From positions 1 to 7,901 of the forward strand of contig CAIRNW010000175.1 of the NCBI GenBank assembly GCA_903879995.1: 7,901 nt of DNA. Reading direction: 5' to 3'. Positions within the stretch are counted from its first letter, which is position 1; each line of letters begins with the position of its first letter. Below the pieces are notes generated by a model. It had not been told where the DNA came from and made no database searches. It saw nothing but the letters and a program-made list of their open reading frames with translations. Made by a program: the position numbers and the translations under genes. Positions 6,833 to 7,901 of this stretch are shown here, in pieces. This stretch comes from an uncultured Bacteroidota bacterium. GTDB taxonomy: Bacteria; Bacteroidota; Bacteroidia; Chitinophagales; Chitinophagaceae.

Positions 6833-7848
6833 TGGAAACAAATTTACATGATTTAAATGGACCGGATTCCCTGTATTTGAGCTGGGAAAGCCGACTCTTT
6901 AACAGTTCATTTTCTTTTGAACAATTAGCCCTGGAGGCTTTTCGCTACCAGGCAACGCACAATCCTGTTTATGCTGCTTATTTACAAGCACTCCAATGCA
7001 ACCCAGACCAGGTAAAGACCCTGGAAAAAATACCCTTTCTTCCCATAGGATTTTTTAAAACACATAAGGTCACATCAGGATCCTTTACCCCGGAACTGAT
7101 TTTTGAAAGTAGCACCACCACTGGCACCACCCCCAGTCAGCACTTGGTTCGAAACCCCTCTCTTTACCGATCCAGTTTTTTCAAGGGGTTTGAACATTTT
7201 TGGGGTCCGCCGCAGCAAACCTGCATCATTGGACTACTTCCCTCCTATTTGGAACGGAATAACTCGTCTTTAGTGTATATGGTCAAGGAATTAATTGAAA
7301 AATCCGGTCATCCAAGCAGTGGATTTTACTTGAACGAAACCAAAGCACTTGCTGAAATGCTCAAACAACTTGAATCAAAAAAACAGCGTACGCTATTAAT
7401 TGGTGTCACCTTTGCCTTACTTGACTTTGCCTCCTCACACCCCCAACCCTTACAATATACTACCCTCATCGAAACAGGTGGAATGAAAGGCCGAGCAGTA
7501 GAAATTACAAGGGAGGAAGTACACACGCAGTTAAAAAATGCTTTTCATCTGCCCGCTATTGCATCAGAATATGGCATGACTGAATTGTTATCACAGGCTT
7601 GGTCAAAAAAAGATGGCCTTTTTGAATGTCCCTCTTGGATGAAGGTGCTAGTGCGTGAGGAAGAAGATCCGCTTACTGTAAAACAGTCTGGCAGTGGCGG
7701 CTTAAATATTATTGATCTGGCCAATATCGACTCTTGTTGTTTTATTGCCACTGACGATGCAGGTCGAGTACATTCCAATGGTCATTTTGAAATGCTGGGC
7801 CGACTTGATGGGGCTACCATCCGAGGCTGCAGTTTGCTCACGGCTTAA
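6832..7848 (+). CDS. LuxE-family acyl-protein synthetase / acyltransferase
   Basis: This protein of 338 residues belongs to the LuxE/PaaK-like part of the adenylate-forming (ANL) superfamily. It probably activates a carboxylic acid as an acyl-adenylate and passes it on through a cysteine; the acid is unknown. Seen: LALEAFRYQ (32-40); IPFLPIGFFKTHKV (67-80); the Ser/Thr/Gly-rich nucleotide loop ESSTTTGTT (92-100); ETGGMKGR (214-221); SEYGMTELLSQ (245-255), the ANL YGMTE motif; and FEMLGRLDGATIRGCSL (319-335). Cys333 lies six residues from the C-terminus, as does the acylated cysteine region of bioluminescence LuxE. There are no lux genes here, so a bioluminescence role is not suggested. The start is unusual: no in-frame ATG exists before residue 150, and the frame is open only from 6826, leaving TTG at 6832 or TTG at 6877. 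Family N-termini I recall are about 15 residues before LALEAF, which would fit 6877. Confidence 0.88.
   Translation: METNLHDLNGPDSLYLSWESRLFNSSFSFEQLALEAFRYQATHNPVYAAYLQALQCNPDQVKTLEKIPFLPIGFFKTHKVTSGSFTPELIFESSTTTGTTPSQHLVRNPSLYRSSFFKGFEHFWGPPQQTCIIGLLPSYLERNNSSLVYMVKELIEKSGHPSSGFYLNETKALAEMLKQLESKKQRTLLIGVTFALLDFASSHPQPLQYTTLIETGGMKGRAVEITREEVHTQLKNAFHLPAIASEYGMTELLSQAWSKKDGLFECPSWMKVLVREEEDPLTVKQSGSGGLNIIDLANIDSCCFIATDDAGRVHSNGHFEMLGRLDGATIRGCSLLTA
6839..6846 (-). promoter_or_regulatory. -7 element TAAATTTG before lipoprotein gene
   Basis: This is an exact TAnnTTTG on the minus strand ending 6 nt before the ATG at 6832 (15 nt before the ATG at 6823). It lies inside the first codons of the LuxE-family reading frame. 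No TTG is seen at -33 spacing. It would drive the lipoprotein-M42 pair. Confidence 0.48.
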
Positions 7849-7892
7849 ACGGAAATTTGATACAAAGCATTATACCGGCAATAATTTCAGCG

Positions 7893-7900
7893 TAAATTTG
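7893..7900 (+). promoter_or_regulatory. -7 element TAAATTTG at right edge, for a gene outside the window
   Basis: This is an exact TAnnTTTG in the 53-bp non-coding tail after the LuxE-family gene. By analogy with the other elements here, a rightward gene should begin about 4-10 nt later, just outside the window. The tail contains no hairpin that looks like a terminator. Confidence 0.42.
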
Positions 7901-7901
7901 C

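Noticed and set aside
6839..6841. TTG at 6841 as start of the lipoprotein gene
   Set aside because: It lies within the TAAATTTG element, and two ATG codons downstream each give a normal lipoprotein signal peptide.
6832..7848. Bioluminescence operon because of LuxE similarity
   Set aside because: No luxC, luxD, luxA or luxB is present, and LuxE-like proteins are common in non-luminous Bacteroidota.
1..7901. New defence or mobile system
   Set aside because: All genes but the DUF2452, PRiA4_ORF3 and lipoprotein genes belong to well-known housekeeping or enzyme families; there are no repeats, arrays, recombinases, toxins or nucleases to suggest such a system.

Overview
This window is ordinary chromosomal DNA of a Bacteroidota bacterium, most likely from the Chitinophagaceae/Sphingobacteriia side. 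The reasons are the protein families (a DUF2452 protein, a stand-alone LuxE-family acyltransferase, a PRiA4_ORF3-type protein beside miaA), the lack of Shine-Dalgarno sequences before the genes, and the repeated Bacteroidota -7 promoter element TAnnTTTG placed directly in front of start codons. Base composition and codon use look uniform. I see no mobile element, CRISPR array, RNA gene or phage gene.

Layout from left to right. (1) A leftward M48-type membrane metallopeptidase whose 3' end lies outside the window; the cut falls exactly after its HEFIH zinc motif. (2) A 63-bp divergent gap, then a rightward pair: a two-domain DUF2452 protein and pdxJ (vitamin B6 synthesis). (3) pdxJ runs tail-to-tail into miaA, and the two stop codons overlap on the palindrome GCTTAAGC. 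(4) A leftward block of five genes, in transcription order: a small lipoprotein, an M42 aminopeptidase, a CCA tRNA nucleotidyltransferase, a PRiA4_ORF3-family protein, and miaA. (5) A rightward LuxE-family acyltransferase that starts on top of the lipoprotein start, followed by a promoter-like element at the right edge for a gene outside the window.

How the genes fit together: the CCA enzyme and MiaA both act on tRNA (3'-CCA end and A37 modification), and the uncharacterised PRiA4_ORF3 protein sits between them. PdxJ makes pyridoxine 5'-phosphate. The other genes are housekeeping or envelope functions without an obvious shared pathway. The TAnnTTTG elements suggest that the same-strand runs are split into units: lipoprotein + M42; CCA enzyme; PRiA4_ORF3 + miaA; DUF2452; and pdxJ.

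The most notable pattern is regulatory. By eye I find seven exact TAnnTTTG sites on both strands. Five lie only 4-10 nt before a start codon, and a sixth lies at the right edge where the next gene should begin. This would produce leaderless or nearly leaderless mRNAs. I found no convincing new multi-gene system here.
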